NCBI RefSeq assembly: GCF_036346295.1
Contig: NZ_CP107819.1
Span: 3,100,001-3,164,000, forward strand
Length of the DNA stretch: 64,000 bases
Direction of reading: 5' to 3'
Origin: Streptomyces sp. NBC_00536
GTDB taxonomy: Bacteria; Actinomycetota; Actinomycetes; Streptomycetales; Streptomycetaceae
The translations under genes and the position numbers were made by a program. The notes beneath the pieces were generated by a model. The model worked only from the letters and a program-made list of their open reading frames with translations. It was not told where the DNA came from and made no database searches. Positions 43,725 to 54,633 of this stretch are shown here, in pieces; position 1 is the first letter of the stretch; each line of letters opens with the position of its first letter.

Positions 43725-44003
43725 ATGCCGCGACCGACCGCCGTTCAGCTCACCTCCGGTTCCGTCACCGTCGTCGTGTCCACGATCGCCATGCTGCTGC
43801 TCTCGCAGACCAGTACGGGCCTCGGCGTCGCGGTCATCTCGGCGGCGGCCCTCGCCCTCGGCCTCCTCGTCGCCCTCACCGTGCCCATGCCGAAGCGGCG
43901 GCGCCGGGGTCCCGACACCGCCGCGGCGGACGTGGCCATGCCGACGGCCGCCCGGGTTCCCGCACCCCGGACGGCCGCCGCCGAACACTCCGTGCACCAC
44001 TAG
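43725..44003 (+). CDS. Small membrane protein, hypothetical
   Basis: 92 aa from ATG 43725; TTG 43707 is an alternative. Two helices (VTVVVSTIAMLLLS and GVAVISAAALALGLLVALTVPM) are followed by a basic RRRRRG stretch and a Pro/Ala-rich tail. No known family. It converges with the RDD gene; the GTGCACCACTGG sequence between them is a short direct repeat. Confidence 0.6.
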   Translation: MPRPTAVQLTSGSVTVVVSTIAMLLLSQTSTGLGVAVISAAALALGLLVALTVPMPKRRRRGPDTAAADVAMPTAARVPAPRTAAAEHSVHH

Positions 44004-44034
44004 GCGCACCACTGGGTGCACCACTGGGTCATGT

Positions 44035-44781
44035 CTACGGCGTCGCGCTGACCACCACGGTCTTGGCCGCCTTGTCGTGCCACGCCTGCTTGTACGGCTT
44101 GTCGATGAGCATCGAGATGACGAGCGCGATCGGCCACAGGCAGAAGCAGCAGAGCAGGGTCGGCAGCCACAGCACGGCGGCGCGGGTCAGCGAGGCGTTC
44201 GACGTCGGCACGCTGCCGTCGTTGAGCATCGCGACGCGCACGTTCATCGCCTTCTTGCCGATGGTCTGACCGTTCTTCTTGGTCATGAACCAGTCGTAGC
44301 CGACGTAGGCGAGGATCCCGATCAGCGTCCAGATCAGACCGCTGCCGCTGTAGGAGCGGACGACCACGTCGCTGATGTCGTCGCCCTTGCTGGTGTCGAC
44401 GACGTACCGCTTGCTGCTGAAGACCCACTGCAGCACGTACAGCGGGACGCTGATGATCAGCAGGTCGATGATGCGGGCCGCGAGCCGCTTGCCGAAGTCG
44501 GCGAGCGGGGGCATTCCGGCGAGCGGATCGGGCATGCCGTACCCGCCTCCGCCTCCCCCGCCGTACGGGTCCCCGCCGCCATAGGGCGGCGGTGGCGGCG
44601 GATATCCGCCGCCCCCGGGCGGCACTCCGCCGCCGGGCCCGCCGCCCGGAGGCGGGGTGGGTCCGCCGGGCGGCGGTGAGCCGTACGGCGAACCGCCCGA
44701 CGGGGGCGTCGGTTGCTGGGGCTTCTTGAGGAACGGGTCGTCCTCGGGCGACGGGCCCGGCGGCGGCTGGTCGGTACTCAT
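44035..44781 (-). CDS. RDD family membrane protein
   Basis: 248 aa. A Pro/Gly-rich cytosolic N-terminus of about 90 residues precedes the RDD core LAARIIDLLIISVPLYVLQWVF and later KKNGQTIGKKAMNVRV, typical of the family (RxxxxxD and GxTxGKxxxxxxV). Three or four membrane helices. RDD proteins are envelope proteins of mostly unknown role; some act as Na+/H+ antiporters. Confidence 0.85.
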   Translation of the reverse strand: MSTDQPPPGPSPEDDPFLKKPQQPTPPSGGSPYGSPPPGGPTPPPGGGPGGGVPPGGGGYPPPPPPYGGGDPYGGGGGGGYGMPDPLAGMPPLADFGKRLAARIIDLLIISVPLYVLQWVFSSKRYVVDTSKGDDISDVVVRSYSGSGLIWTLIGILAYVGYDWFMTKKNGQTIGKKAMNVRVAMLNDGSVPTSNASLTRAAVLWLPTLLCCFCLWPIALVISMLIDKPYKQAWHDKAAKTVVVSATP

Positions 44782-44890
44782 GGCCCGAGTCGAACCCGGC
44801 TGCGCGCCCCCCGCAACGGGACGGCGTCCGTTCGGGGGAGCCGCCCGGCGGGAACGGCCGGACGGACGGCCCGATGGACCGATGGCCCGG

Positions 44891-44925
44891 ACGGACCGGA
44901 CGGACCGGACGGACCGGACGGACCG
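44891..44925. repeat. Nonanucleotide tandem repeat
   Basis: Nearly four copies of ACGGACCGG end right at the stop of the DUF2510/RDD gene (44926-44928). Confidence 0.85.
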
Positions 44926-46353
44926 TCAGCGGGACACGTACGTCCCGGCCGCCTTGTCGTGCCAGGTCCGCCGGCGCGGACGGCCGGTCAGGCAGGGGAG
45001 GGAGCCGGGCAGGCCCAGCAGCGCGCAGACGAGCCAGCGCCGCAGCGCCGCGCCGAAGGACGGCGGCCGCCGGGTCGCGACCGCGAGCACCCGGATCCCG
45101 AGCAGCTTCTTGCCCAGCGTGCGGCCCCAGCGCGCGGTCGGCAGCACCTCGCAGAACACCCCGAAGAGCAGGACGGCACCGAGTACGACGCCCAGGTAGC
45201 CGGTGGTGGTCCCGTCGAGCAGCCACACCGTGACGGTGCGCCCGCTCCCCCGGGCCGCCTCCACCTTGGCCTCCACGTGCGCGGTGACGGCCGGTACGAG
45301 GGGTTGCGCCACGGCCACCGCGACCGCGCCCAGCACCACCGAGTCCACGGCGCGCGCGAGCAGGCGGCGGACCGGACCGGCGGGCCGCACGGCCCGCTCG
45401 GCCATCCGCTCGAAGACGGCGTGGTCGGTGCGGTTCGCCTCCCGGCTCGGGGTTTCGGACCTGGCCTCGGCCGGGGACTCCGCCGGGGTCTGCGCCGGGG
45501 CTTCGGCCGCGGTGGTGACCGGAGCGACGGCCGCCGCCGGAGCGGGCCGGGCCGGAGCGGTGCGGGCCGGGGCGGGAACACGGGCGGCCGGGGCCTGCGC
45601 CGCCGGGGCGGGCCGTTCGGGGGCGCCGCGGCTCCCCTCGGGTTCCGGCCAGGCGGGGGCCGGGGCGGCGGGCGCCACCGGGGACCTGGCCGAGAGGATG
45701 CCGACCGGAGCGGCGGGCGCGGGGGCGGGCGGGGCGGGGGCCGGAGCGGGCGCGGCGGCCTGCGCGGGCGTGCGGCCGATCCGGACCCCGGAGGCGGACC
45801 CGCGGACGGCCGCGGGTTCCCGTACCGGTTCGCGTACTGGCTCCCACCGGGGCTCGGGGCGGGATTCCGGATGCCATTCCGCTTCCACCTCGGGGAGCGG
45901 TTCCGGGCGGCTCCGCCCGAGGGAGACGCCGGCCGGGCGGGCCACCGCGTGCCCGTGCCCGTGCTCGGGCTGACCGCGCTCGGGCTCGTGCTGGCCCCAG
46001 GAGACGAGCTGGTCGCGGGAGCCGCCGAAGCCCGCCTGGTGCAGCGGGTCGGCCTGCCACACCACCGGCTCCGGCTCGGGCGCCCGTACCGCCGATGGCT
46101 CCGGTCGGGGTTCCGGTTCGCGGCAGGCGGCGGTCAGGGAGGTCTCGTCGAGGAAGACCGGGCCGGTCTCCTCCGCGGGCGCGGGGCGGCTCGTACCGGG
46201 AACCCAGGACGCGCCGTTCCAGTACCGGACGTACCCGGGGATGGACGGGTCGGGGTAGTACCCCTCGCGGGCCGCGTGCCCGCCGACTCCAGGGGAGGCC
46301 GTCAATGTCCCCAACTCCGTTCGTGGCGTGAGGCTTGTGCAGGGGAGGACCAT
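44926..46353 (-). CDS. DUF2510-RDD membrane protein
   Basis: 475 aa if started at ATG 46353; a TTG about 16 codons later is also possible, so the start is uncertain. GYYPDPSIPGYVRYWNGASW near residue 40 is the DUF2510 domain. A long Ala/Pro/Glu-rich linker (about residues 80-300) includes repeated RSRPEP and REPVREP units. The C-terminus is an RDD domain: RRLLARAVDSVVLGAVAVAVAQPL and ARWGRTLGKKLLGIRVLA. It is a tandem neighbour of a second RDD gene, suggesting duplication. Confidence 0.8.
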   Translation of the reverse strand: MVLPCTSLTPRTELGTLTASPGVGGHAAREGYYPDPSIPGYVRYWNGASWVPGTSRPAPAEETGPVFLDETSLTAACREPEPRPEPSAVRAPEPEPVVWQADPLHQAGFGGSRDQLVSWGQHEPERGQPEHGHGHAVARPAGVSLGRSRPEPLPEVEAEWHPESRPEPRWEPVREPVREPAAVRGSASGVRIGRTPAQAAAPAPAPAPPAPAPAAPVGILSARSPVAPAAPAPAWPEPEGSRGAPERPAPAAQAPAARVPAPARTAPARPAPAAAVAPVTTAAEAPAQTPAESPAEARSETPSREANRTDHAVFERMAERAVRPAGPVRRLLARAVDSVVLGAVAVAVAQPLVPAVTAHVEAKVEAARGSGRTVTVWLLDGTTTGYLGVVLGAVLLFGVFCEVLPTARWGRTLGKKLLGIRVLAVATRRPPSFGAALRRWLVCALLGLPGSLPCLTGRPRRRTWHDKAAGTYVSR

Positions 46354-46571
46354 AGCCAAGAACCGGTGTCCCACAGGTCCGGTAACGGGAAGGTGCAGCC
46401 CTTCGGGCGAACCTCGCCCCATGCGCCCGTTTTCGGTCAGAGGTCGATTTTCGGCCATCCTGCGGTCCGTTCGGGAAACTCGCGTCATAGCCGCGTGCGG
46501 GCGCGCTCTCTCCGGGTGCGGGGCCAGCCACCGGCCCGCGCGAGGCGAAGAGAACCGAAGCGAGGCACCCC

Positions 46572-47051
46572 ATGCACCACCCCGTCATCGAACGCGAGCT
46601 GGAACTGCGACTGGTCCTGTCCCCCGAGCGCAGCATCTGCGTCCCCGCCAAGCTGTCCTACCGCGCGGGCGACCCGTACGCCGTCCACATCACCTTCCAC
46701 ACCGGCACCAGTGCCCCGGTCAACTGGACCTTCGCCCGCGAACTGCTCGTGGAGGGCGTCTTCCGCCCGTGCGGCCACGGCGACGTCCGGATCTGGCCCA
46801 CCAAGATCGAAGGCCGCAGCGTGCTGTGCATGGCGCTCAGCTCCCCCGACGGCGACGCCCTGCTGGAGGCCCCGGCCGGGTCGGTGTCGGCCTGGCTGGA
46901 GCGCACCCTGCGCATGGTCCCGCCCGGTACCGAGGCCGAACGCCTGGGCCTGGACGACGCGCTGGCGGCGCTGCTCGCCCCGACCCCGGCCGATGACCTG
47001 TGGCTGCGCGACCCGTGGCCCTCCGACGAGTCCTCGGACGGCGAGCTGTGA
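46572..47051 (+). CDS. ssgG: SsgA-like sporulation and cell-division protein
   Basis: 159 aa. SALP family blocks: ELRLVLSPERSICVPAKLSYRAGDPYAVHITFHTG, WTFARELLVEGVFRPCGHGDVRIWPT, and SSPDGDALLEAPAGSVSAWLERTL. These control septum site or peptidoglycan remodelling in sporulating aerial hyphae. From my memory of the order of genes around SCO2924 the best match is SsgG, but paralogue assignment is by context and not by alignment. Confidence 0.8.
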   Translation: MHHPVIERELELRLVLSPERSICVPAKLSYRAGDPYAVHITFHTGTSAPVNWTFARELLVEGVFRPCGHGDVRIWPTKIEGRSVLCMALSSPDGDALLEAPAGSVSAWLERTLRMVPPGTEAERLGLDDALAALLAPTPADDLWLRDPWPSDESSDGEL

Positions 47052-47068
47052 ACGCGGCGGCCTCCGGC

Positions 47069-48436
47069 TCAGAAGAGCTTGCCGGGGTTGAGCAGGCCCA
47101 GCGGGTCGAAGGCGTGCTTGACCGCGCGCTGCGCCTCCATGCCGACCGGCCCCAGTTCGCGGGCGAGCCACTCCTTCTTCAGTACGCCGACCCCGTGTTC
47201 GCCCGTGATGGTGCCGCCCAGCTTCAGGCCGAGCGCCATGATCTCGTCGAAGGACTCCCGGGCGCGGGCCGTCTCGTCGGCGTCCGCGGGGTCGAAGCAG
47301 ACCACCGGGTGGGTGTTGCCGTCGCCCGCGTGCGCGCAGACCCCGATGGTGAGGTCGTAGGCGCGGGCGATCGCGCTCGTCCCGTCCAGCATTTCGGCGA
47401 GCCGCGACCTCGGCACGCACACGTCGTCGATCATCGTGGCCGGGCGCAGGGTGTCGAGCGCGGTCAGGGCCATCCTGCGGGCCTGGAGGAGCAGTTCGGA
47501 TTCGGCCTCGTCGTCGGCGGGCACGACGGCGCTCGCCCCGGCGGCCGTGCACAGCGCGCCGACGGCCGCGAGGTCGGCGGGCGCGTCGGGGGTGTCGAAG
47601 GCGGCGAGGAGCAGGGCCTCGGTGCTCTCGGGCAGCCCCATCTTGCCGAGCGCGTTGACGGCGCGGACCGTCGTACGGTCCATCAGTTCCAGCAGCGAGG
47701 GCGTCAGTCCGGCTTCCATGACGGCGCAGACGGCGGCGCAGGCCGCGGCGGCCGAGGGGAACTCGGCGGCGAGCGCGAGCTGGCGCGGCGGGGCGGGGCG
47801 CAGCGCGAGGACGGCCTGGACGACGACGCCCAGGGTGCCCTCGGAGCCGACGAAGAGCCGGGTGAGGTCGTATCCGGCGACGCCCTTGGCGGTACGCCGT
47901 CCCGTGCGCAGCAGCCGGCCGTCGGCCAGGACCACGTCCAGCCCGAGGACGTACTCGGCGGTGACCCCGTATTTGACGCAGCACAGGCCGCCGGAGGCGG
48001 TGCCGATGTTGCCGCCGATCGTGCACTGTTCCCAGCTGGAGGGGTCCGGCGGGTAGTACAGGCCGCGTTCGGCGACGGCCCGCGACAGCACGGCGTTGAC
48101 CACGCCCGGTTCGACGACCGCGAGCCGGTCGACCGTGCTGATCTCCAGGATCCGGTCCATGGCGGTCAGGGAGAGCACGATGCAGCCGTCGGAGGCGTTG
48201 GCCGCGCCCGACAGGCCCGTGCGGGCGCCCTGCGGGACGACGGGGACCCGTAGCGCCGTGGCGGTGCGCATGACGTGCTGGACCTGTTCGACCGTGCGGG
48301 GCAGGACCACGACGGCCGGGGTCCCGGCCGCGCAGAAGCCGGCCATGTCGGCCGCGTACGTGGGGGTCACCTGGGGGTCGGTGATCACGGCCGCGGCCGG
48401 CAGCCCTTCGTGGAGGCGTGCCAAGAGATCGTCCAT
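47069..48436 (-). CDS. FAD-linked oxidase (glycolate/D-lactate dehydrogenase type)
   Basis: 455 aa. FAD-binding PCMH domain with VPVVPQGARTGLSGAANASDG, PPDPSSWEQCTIGGNIGTASGGLCCVKYG and GSEGTLGVV; C-terminal oxidase domain ending VCAHAGDGNTHPVV and ITGEHGVGVLKKEWL. These match GlcD-type 2-hydroxyacid dehydrogenases. Substrate undetermined. It converges on ssgG with an 17-base gap. Confidence 0.9.
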   Translation of the reverse strand: MDDLLARLHEGLPAAAVITDPQVTPTYAADMAGFCAAGTPAVVVLPRTVEQVQHVMRTATALRVPVVPQGARTGLSGAANASDGCIVLSLTAMDRILEISTVDRLAVVEPGVVNAVLSRAVAERGLYYPPDPSSWEQCTIGGNIGTASGGLCCVKYGVTAEYVLGLDVVLADGRLLRTGRRTAKGVAGYDLTRLFVGSEGTLGVVVQAVLALRPAPPRQLALAAEFPSAAAACAAVCAVMEAGLTPSLLELMDRTTVRAVNALGKMGLPESTEALLLAAFDTPDAPADLAAVGALCTAAGASAVVPADDEAESELLLQARRMALTALDTLRPATMIDDVCVPRSRLAEMLDGTSAIARAYDLTIGVCAHAGDGNTHPVVCFDPADADETARARESFDEIMALGLKLGGTITGEHGVGVLKKEWLARELGPVGMEAQRAVKHAFDPLGLLNPGKLF

Positions 48437-48532
48437 GGGGCCAGCCTGGCACCCGCCGCCATCGGTGTGAACCCGGGCGCGACCCTCTTCGGACACCTCC
48501 GCGCGCTCTTCATATTGACGCACAGTGACCCC

Positions 48533-50011
48533 ATGGACGAGGAATCGCGACCCGCACCACACGTGACCTTCACCGGCCGCAAGACGCTCGTGCCGGCCGT
48601 CGTCGCCGTGGTCCTGATCGTCGGGGCCCTGGTGATCCGGCCGGTCGAGAACGCTGACGACGCCCGCCCGCCCGGGCCCAAGGAGCGGGCCGCCTCGGCG
48701 GTCGGCATGGGCGCGCCCGCGGCGGCCGTGGACCTGAGCGCGCTGATCGCCGACCGGGAGAAATGGGTGGCCGCGCACGCCGACGACCACGGCTCGTGGG
48801 CGGTGCTGGGGGCGGCGTACCTGGAACAGGCGCGCCGCACCGGTGACTCGCTCTGGTGCCCGAAGGCGGAGAAGGCGCTGAAGCGCTCGCTGGAGCTGCG
48901 GCCCGCGGAGAAGGGCAACTTCGACGCGATGACGGGCATGGGCGCCCTCGCCGTCGCCCGGCGGGACTACGGCACCGGCAAGAAGTGGGGCGAGCTGGTC
49001 CGGGCGCAGTCACCGAAGCGGTGGACGGCGTACCCGGTACTGGTGGACGCCTACAGCGGGCTGGGCGACTACAAGGCCGCCGAGAAGGCGATGAACGAGC
49101 TACTGGAGCTGCGGCCGGGCCTGGCGGCCTTCACCCGGGCCGCGCAGGTCTACCGGGACCACGGCTGGCGCGAGGACGCGGTGGCCGCGATGGCGAACGC
49201 GTCGGGCGCGGCGAAGGCCCCGGTGGAGAAGGCGTACGTGCTGTACCGGATGGGCGAGCTGTCCTGGGAGCGCGGCGACTCCGGGGAGGCGCTGCGCTCG
49301 TTCGAGGGCGCGCTGCGCACCGATCCGGGGCAGGCGGAGGCCCTGGGCGGGCGGGCGCGGGCGCTGGCCTCGCTGGGCCGTTCGGGGGAGGCGGTCCGGG
49401 ACTACCGGATGGCGCTGGGCCGGGCGCCGGTGCCGGGCCTGGCGCTGGAGCTGGGCGAGCTGCTGGAGTCGCTGGGCCGGACGGAGGAGGCGCGCGTGCC
49501 GTACGAGCTGTTGGGCACGCTGGCCGCGAAGGGCGTGGCGAACGGGGTCGCCGACGAGGTGACCCTCGGCCTGTACGAGGCGGACCACGGGGATCCGGCG
49601 GCGGCGGTGCGCCGGCTCACGGCGGAGTGGGGCCGGCACAAGAACCTGCAGGTGGCGGACGCCCTGGGGTGGGCGCTGCACCGGACCGGGGACGACGCGG
49701 CGGCGCTGGAGTACGCGAAGAAGGCGACCGAGCTGGGTTTGCGGAGCGCGGAGTTCGCCTATCACCGGGGGCAGATCGAGCGGGGCCTGGGCGATGTGGC
49801 GGCGGCCCGCCGCCACTTCCAGGACGCGCTGCGGACGAATCCGCGGTTCTCGCCGGTGCGGTCGCAGCAGGCGAAGGAGGCCCTGGCGGCGGTGGGCCAG
49901 CCCGGGGCGGGCGGGCCGGAGAACATGCAGCCGAAGGAGCCGTGGGTGGCGCCGGTGATGCCGAAGCCGTCGGCGAAGGCGTCCCCCTCGCCGTCGCCTT
50001 CGGCCCACTGA
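48533..50011 (+). CDS. TPR-repeat membrane-anchored protein
   Basis: 492 aa. One membrane helix (TLVPAVVAVVLIVGALVI) near residue 18, then roughly ten tetratricopeptide units (for example AVLGAAYLEQARRTG, AYSGLGDYKAAEKAMNELLELRPG, GELSWERGDSGEALRSFEGALRTDPG). The tail is Pro/Ser/Lys-rich. A scaffold role is likely. It is divergent from the FAD oxidase with 96 bases between. Confidence 0.8.
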   Translation: MDEESRPAPHVTFTGRKTLVPAVVAVVLIVGALVIRPVENADDARPPGPKERAASAVGMGAPAAAVDLSALIADREKWVAAHADDHGSWAVLGAAYLEQARRTGDSLWCPKAEKALKRSLELRPAEKGNFDAMTGMGALAVARRDYGTGKKWGELVRAQSPKRWTAYPVLVDAYSGLGDYKAAEKAMNELLELRPGLAAFTRAAQVYRDHGWREDAVAAMANASGAAKAPVEKAYVLYRMGELSWERGDSGEALRSFEGALRTDPGQAEALGGRARALASLGRSGEAVRDYRMALGRAPVPGLALELGELLESLGRTEEARVPYELLGTLAAKGVANGVADEVTLGLYEADHGDPAAAVRRLTAEWGRHKNLQVADALGWALHRTGDDAAALEYAKKATELGLRSAEFAYHRGQIERGLGDVAAARRHFQDALRTNPRFSPVRSQQAKEALAAVGQPGAGGPENMQPKEPWVAPVMPKPSAKASPSPSPSAH

Positions 50012-50034
50012 GCCGGCTGACAGCCCGGTGACAG

Positions 50035-50079
50035 CCCGGCGGGGCCGGAGCCGCTCGAAGCGGCTCCGGCCCCGCCGGG
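50035..50079. terminator. Strong bidirectional terminator between TPR gene and hppD
   Basis: Perfect 21-base arms (50035-50055 and 50059-50079, CCCGGCGGGGCCGGAGCCGCT and complement) around CGA. It stands 23 bases past the TPR stop and 11 bases past the hppD stop. Confidence 0.9.
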
Positions 50080-50089
50080 TACGTACGGA

Positions 50090-51839
<1,750 letters not shown>

Positions 51840-51906
51840 GGGCGGCTGAGCCGGCGCGGTGGGCCCGACACGAAGGCTGAAGACACGAAGGGCAGGGTGA
51901 CGCGGC

Positions 51907-52554
51907 GTGAGCTTCTGGGCGTATCTGGCGCACCGCCACCAGCAGTTGCTCACCGACGCCTTCCAGCACGCCAGCGCCGTCTTCCAGTGCATGGTGATCG
52001 CGACCGTCCTCGGCATCGCGATCGGCGTCCTCACCTACCGCAGCGGCTGGGCGGGCAACCTCGCCATCGCCTCCACCTCGACGGTGCTGACCGTCCCCTC
52101 CCTCGCCCTGCTCGGCCTGCTGATCCCGCTCGTCGGGCTCGGCGTCGCACCGACCGTGATCGCGCTGACCCTGTACGGGCTGCTGCCGATCGTCCGGAAC
52201 TCGATCGTGGGCCTGCGGGGCGTGGACCCCGCCCTGACGGACGCCGCCACCGGCATCGGGATGTCGCGCACCGCCCGCCTCCTGAAGGTCGAGCTGCCGC
52301 TCGCCTGGCCGCCGATCCTGACCGGCATCCGGGTCTCCACGCAGATGCTCATGGGCATCGCCGCGATCGCCGCGTACGCCTCGGGCCCGGGGCTCGGCAA
52401 CGAGATCTTCCGCGGGATCGCCTCGCTCGGCAGCGCCAACGCCATCAACCAGGTGCTGGCCGGGACGCTCGGCATCGTCATCCTCGCCCTGCTCTTCGAC
52501 GCCGCGTACGTCCTGCTCGGCCGTCTCACCATCCCGAGGGGAATCCGTGTCTGA
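51907..52554 (+). CDS. OpuC-type ABC transporter permease
   Basis: 215 aa. About five membrane helices; the EAA-type loop is in RGVDPALTDAATGIGMSRTARLLKVELPLAWPPILTGIR. First gene of a four-gene transporter for glycine betaine, choline or similar osmolytes. GTG 51907; its end overlaps the ATPase gene by eight bases. Confidence 0.88.
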   Translation: MSFWAYLAHRHQQLLTDAFQHASAVFQCMVIATVLGIAIGVLTYRSGWAGNLAIASTSTVLTVPSLALLGLLIPLVGLGVAPTVIALTLYGLLPIVRNSIVGLRGVDPALTDAATGIGMSRTARLLKVELPLAWPPILTGIRVSTQMLMGIAAIAAYASGPGLGNEIFRGIASLGSANAINQVLAGTLGIVILALLFDAAYVLLGRLTIPRGIRV

Positions 52555-53827
52555 GCCGACCGAGACCAGCGCCGCGCCGTCGTCCGCGGCCGCCGGAGCG
52601 TCCTCCTCCACCTCGGGCGCGGCCATCCGGCTGGAGAACCTCACCAAGCGCTATCCCGGCAACCCCACCCCGTCGGTCGACGGCGTCTCCATGGACATCA
52701 AGGCGGGCGAGACCGTCGTCTTCGTCGGCCCCTCGGGCTGCGGGAAGTCCACCACCCTCAAAATGATCAACCGGCTGATCGAACCCACCTCGGGCCGGAT
52801 CCGCATCGGCGACGAGGACGTCACCGACATGGACCCGGTCAAGCTGCGGCGCAAGATCGGGTACGCGATCCAGTCGTCCGGGCTCTTCCCGCACATGACG
52901 GTCGCCGAGAACATCGCCCTGGTCCCCAAAATGGCCGGCTGGTCCAAGTCCCGGGTGAAGGACCGGGTCGAGGAGATGCTCGACCTGGTGGGCCTGGACC
53001 CGCGGGAGTTCCACGGCCGCTACCCGCGCAGTCTCTCGGGCGGCCAGCAGCAGCGCGTGGGCGTGGCCCGGGCGCTGGCCGCCGATCCGCCGGTCCTGCT
53101 GATGGACGAGCCGTTCGGCGCGGTGGACCCGATCACCCGCGACCACCTCCAGGACGAGCTGATCCGGCTCCAGCACGAGCTGCACAAGACGATCGTCTTC
53201 GTCACCCACGACTTCGACGAGGCCATCAAGCTGGGCGACCGGATCGCGGTACTGCGCGAACGCTCGCACATCGCCCAGTTCGACACCCCCGAGGCGATCC
53301 TCACCAACCCGGCCGACGACTTCGTCTCCGGGTTCGTCGGGGCGGGCGCGGCCCTCAAGCGGCTCAACCTCACCCGCGTGCGGGAGGTCGAGATCGCCGA
53401 CTTCCCGACCGTGACCGTCGACGACCCGCTCCAGCAGATCTTCAACAAGCTGCGCACCGGCCCGCACAACGAGCTGCTGATGCTGGACCGGCGCGGCCGC
53501 CCCTACAAGTGGCTGCGGCGCGGCGACCTGATGCGCGCCAAGGGCTCCCTCGCCCGGGCGGGCCAGCTGGTGCACGACACGGTGACCCGGGACGCCACGC
53601 TGCACGACGCGCTGGAGGCGGTGCTGACCGACAGCGGCGGCCGGGTGGCTGTGACCGGGCGGCGCGGCGAGTACATCGGGGTCGTCGACATGGAGACCCT
53701 GATGAACTCGGTGCACGAGATGCTGGAGGCGGACCGGCTCACGGCCGCCGAGCACCAGCACGACCTGGAGGAACTGCGCCACCACCGCACCGAACAAGAG
53801 CTGGAGGGCGGTGCGGGTCCGTCATGA
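52547..53827 (+). CDS. OpuC-type ABC transporter ATP-binding protein with CBS domains
   Basis: 426 aa. Walker A VGPSGCGKSTT, signature SLSGGQQQRVGVARAL, Walker B LLMDEPFGAVDP. The C-terminal 120 residues are a CBS-type sensor (ILTNPADDFVSGFVGAGAALKRL ... TLHDALEAVLTDSGGRVAV), as in osmoprotectant importers. A Ser/Ala-rich N-terminus is unusual. Starts within the permease gene and overlaps the next permease by four bases. Confidence 0.92.
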   Translation: MSEPTETSAAPSSAAAGASSSTSGAAIRLENLTKRYPGNPTPSVDGVSMDIKAGETVVFVGPSGCGKSTTLKMINRLIEPTSGRIRIGDEDVTDMDPVKLRRKIGYAIQSSGLFPHMTVAENIALVPKMAGWSKSRVKDRVEEMLDLVGLDPREFHGRYPRSLSGGQQQRVGVARALAADPPVLLMDEPFGAVDPITRDHLQDELIRLQHELHKTIVFVTHDFDEAIKLGDRIAVLRERSHIAQFDTPEAILTNPADDFVSGFVGAGAALKRLNLTRVREVEIADFPTVTVDDPLQQIFNKLRTGPHNELLMLDRRGRPYKWLRRGDLMRAKGSLARAGQLVHDTVTRDATLHDALEAVLTDSGGRVAVTGRRGEYIGVVDMETLMNSVHEMLEADRLTAAEHQHDLEELRHHRTEQELEGGAGPS

Positions 53828-54633
53828 ACACCGGTGACGAGCTGACCGATGACCCGGAGGGCGAGGCAGCGGGTCCGTCCGCCGTCGCGGCCGGACCCCG
53901 GCGGCGGATCACCTGGCCGCAGCTGGTCGTGCTGCCCGCCGTACTGGCGCTGGTGCTGCTGGCGACGTACCTGTGGATCACCAGCATCCACCTGGACACG
54001 ATCGCCGAGAACTCGCTCAGCGGCGGGAACGTCCAGCTCAGGCTCCGCCAGCACGTCGAACTGACCGCGATCTCCACCTTCTGGGTGCTGGTCATCGCGA
54101 TCCCGCTGGGCATCGCGCTCACCCGGGGCGGGCTGCGCAGGGCCGCCCCGCTGGTCACCGCGATCGCCAACATCGGCCAGGCCACCCCCGCCATCGGCCT
54201 GCTGGCGCTGCTGGTGATCTGGCTGGGCATCGGCCCCTCGACCGCGATCATCGGGATGGTCGCCTACGCCGTGCTGCCGGTGCTGTCCAACACGGTGGCG
54301 GGGCTGCGCGCGATCGACCCCCAGCTGGTGGAGGCGGCGCGCGGGATCGGGATGTCCTCGCTGGGGACGCTGGGCAAGGTGGAACTGCCGCTCGCCGTCC
54401 CGCTGATCCTGGCGGGCGTACGGACGGCCCTGGTGCTCAATGTCGGCACGGCGGCCCTGGCCACCTTCGGCGGGGGCGGCGGCCTCGGCGACCTGATCAC
54501 CTCGGGGATCCAGACGCAGCGGATGCCGGTGCTGGTGCTGGGGTCGGTGCTGACCGTGGCGCTGGCCCTGTTCGTGGACTGGCTGGCCTCGCTGGCCGAG
54601 ACGGTCATCACGCCGCGCGGGCTGGAGGCGTAG
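53824..54633 (+). CDS. OpuC-type ABC transporter permease
   Basis: 269 aa; ATGA overlap with the ATPase gene. Five membrane helices and an EAA loop in RAIDPQLVEAARGIGMSSLGTLGKVELPLAVPLILAGVR. It forms the second half of the permease pair. Confidence 0.9.
   Translation: MNTGDELTDDPEGEAAGPSAVAAGPRRRITWPQLVVLPAVLALVLLATYLWITSIHLDTIAENSLSGGNVQLRLRQHVELTAISTFWVLVIAIPLGIALTRGGLRRAAPLVTAIANIGQATPAIGLLALLVIWLGIGPSTAIIGMVAYAVLPVLSNTVAGLRAIDPQLVEAARGIGMSSLGTLGKVELPLAVPLILAGVRTALVLNVGTAALATFGGGGGLGDLITSGIQTQRMPVLVLGSVLTVALALFVDWLASLAETVITPRGLEA

Noticed and set aside
44891..44925. Tandem repeats as attachment or iteron sites
   Set aside because: They end at a stop codon, are short, and no replication or integration gene is nearby.
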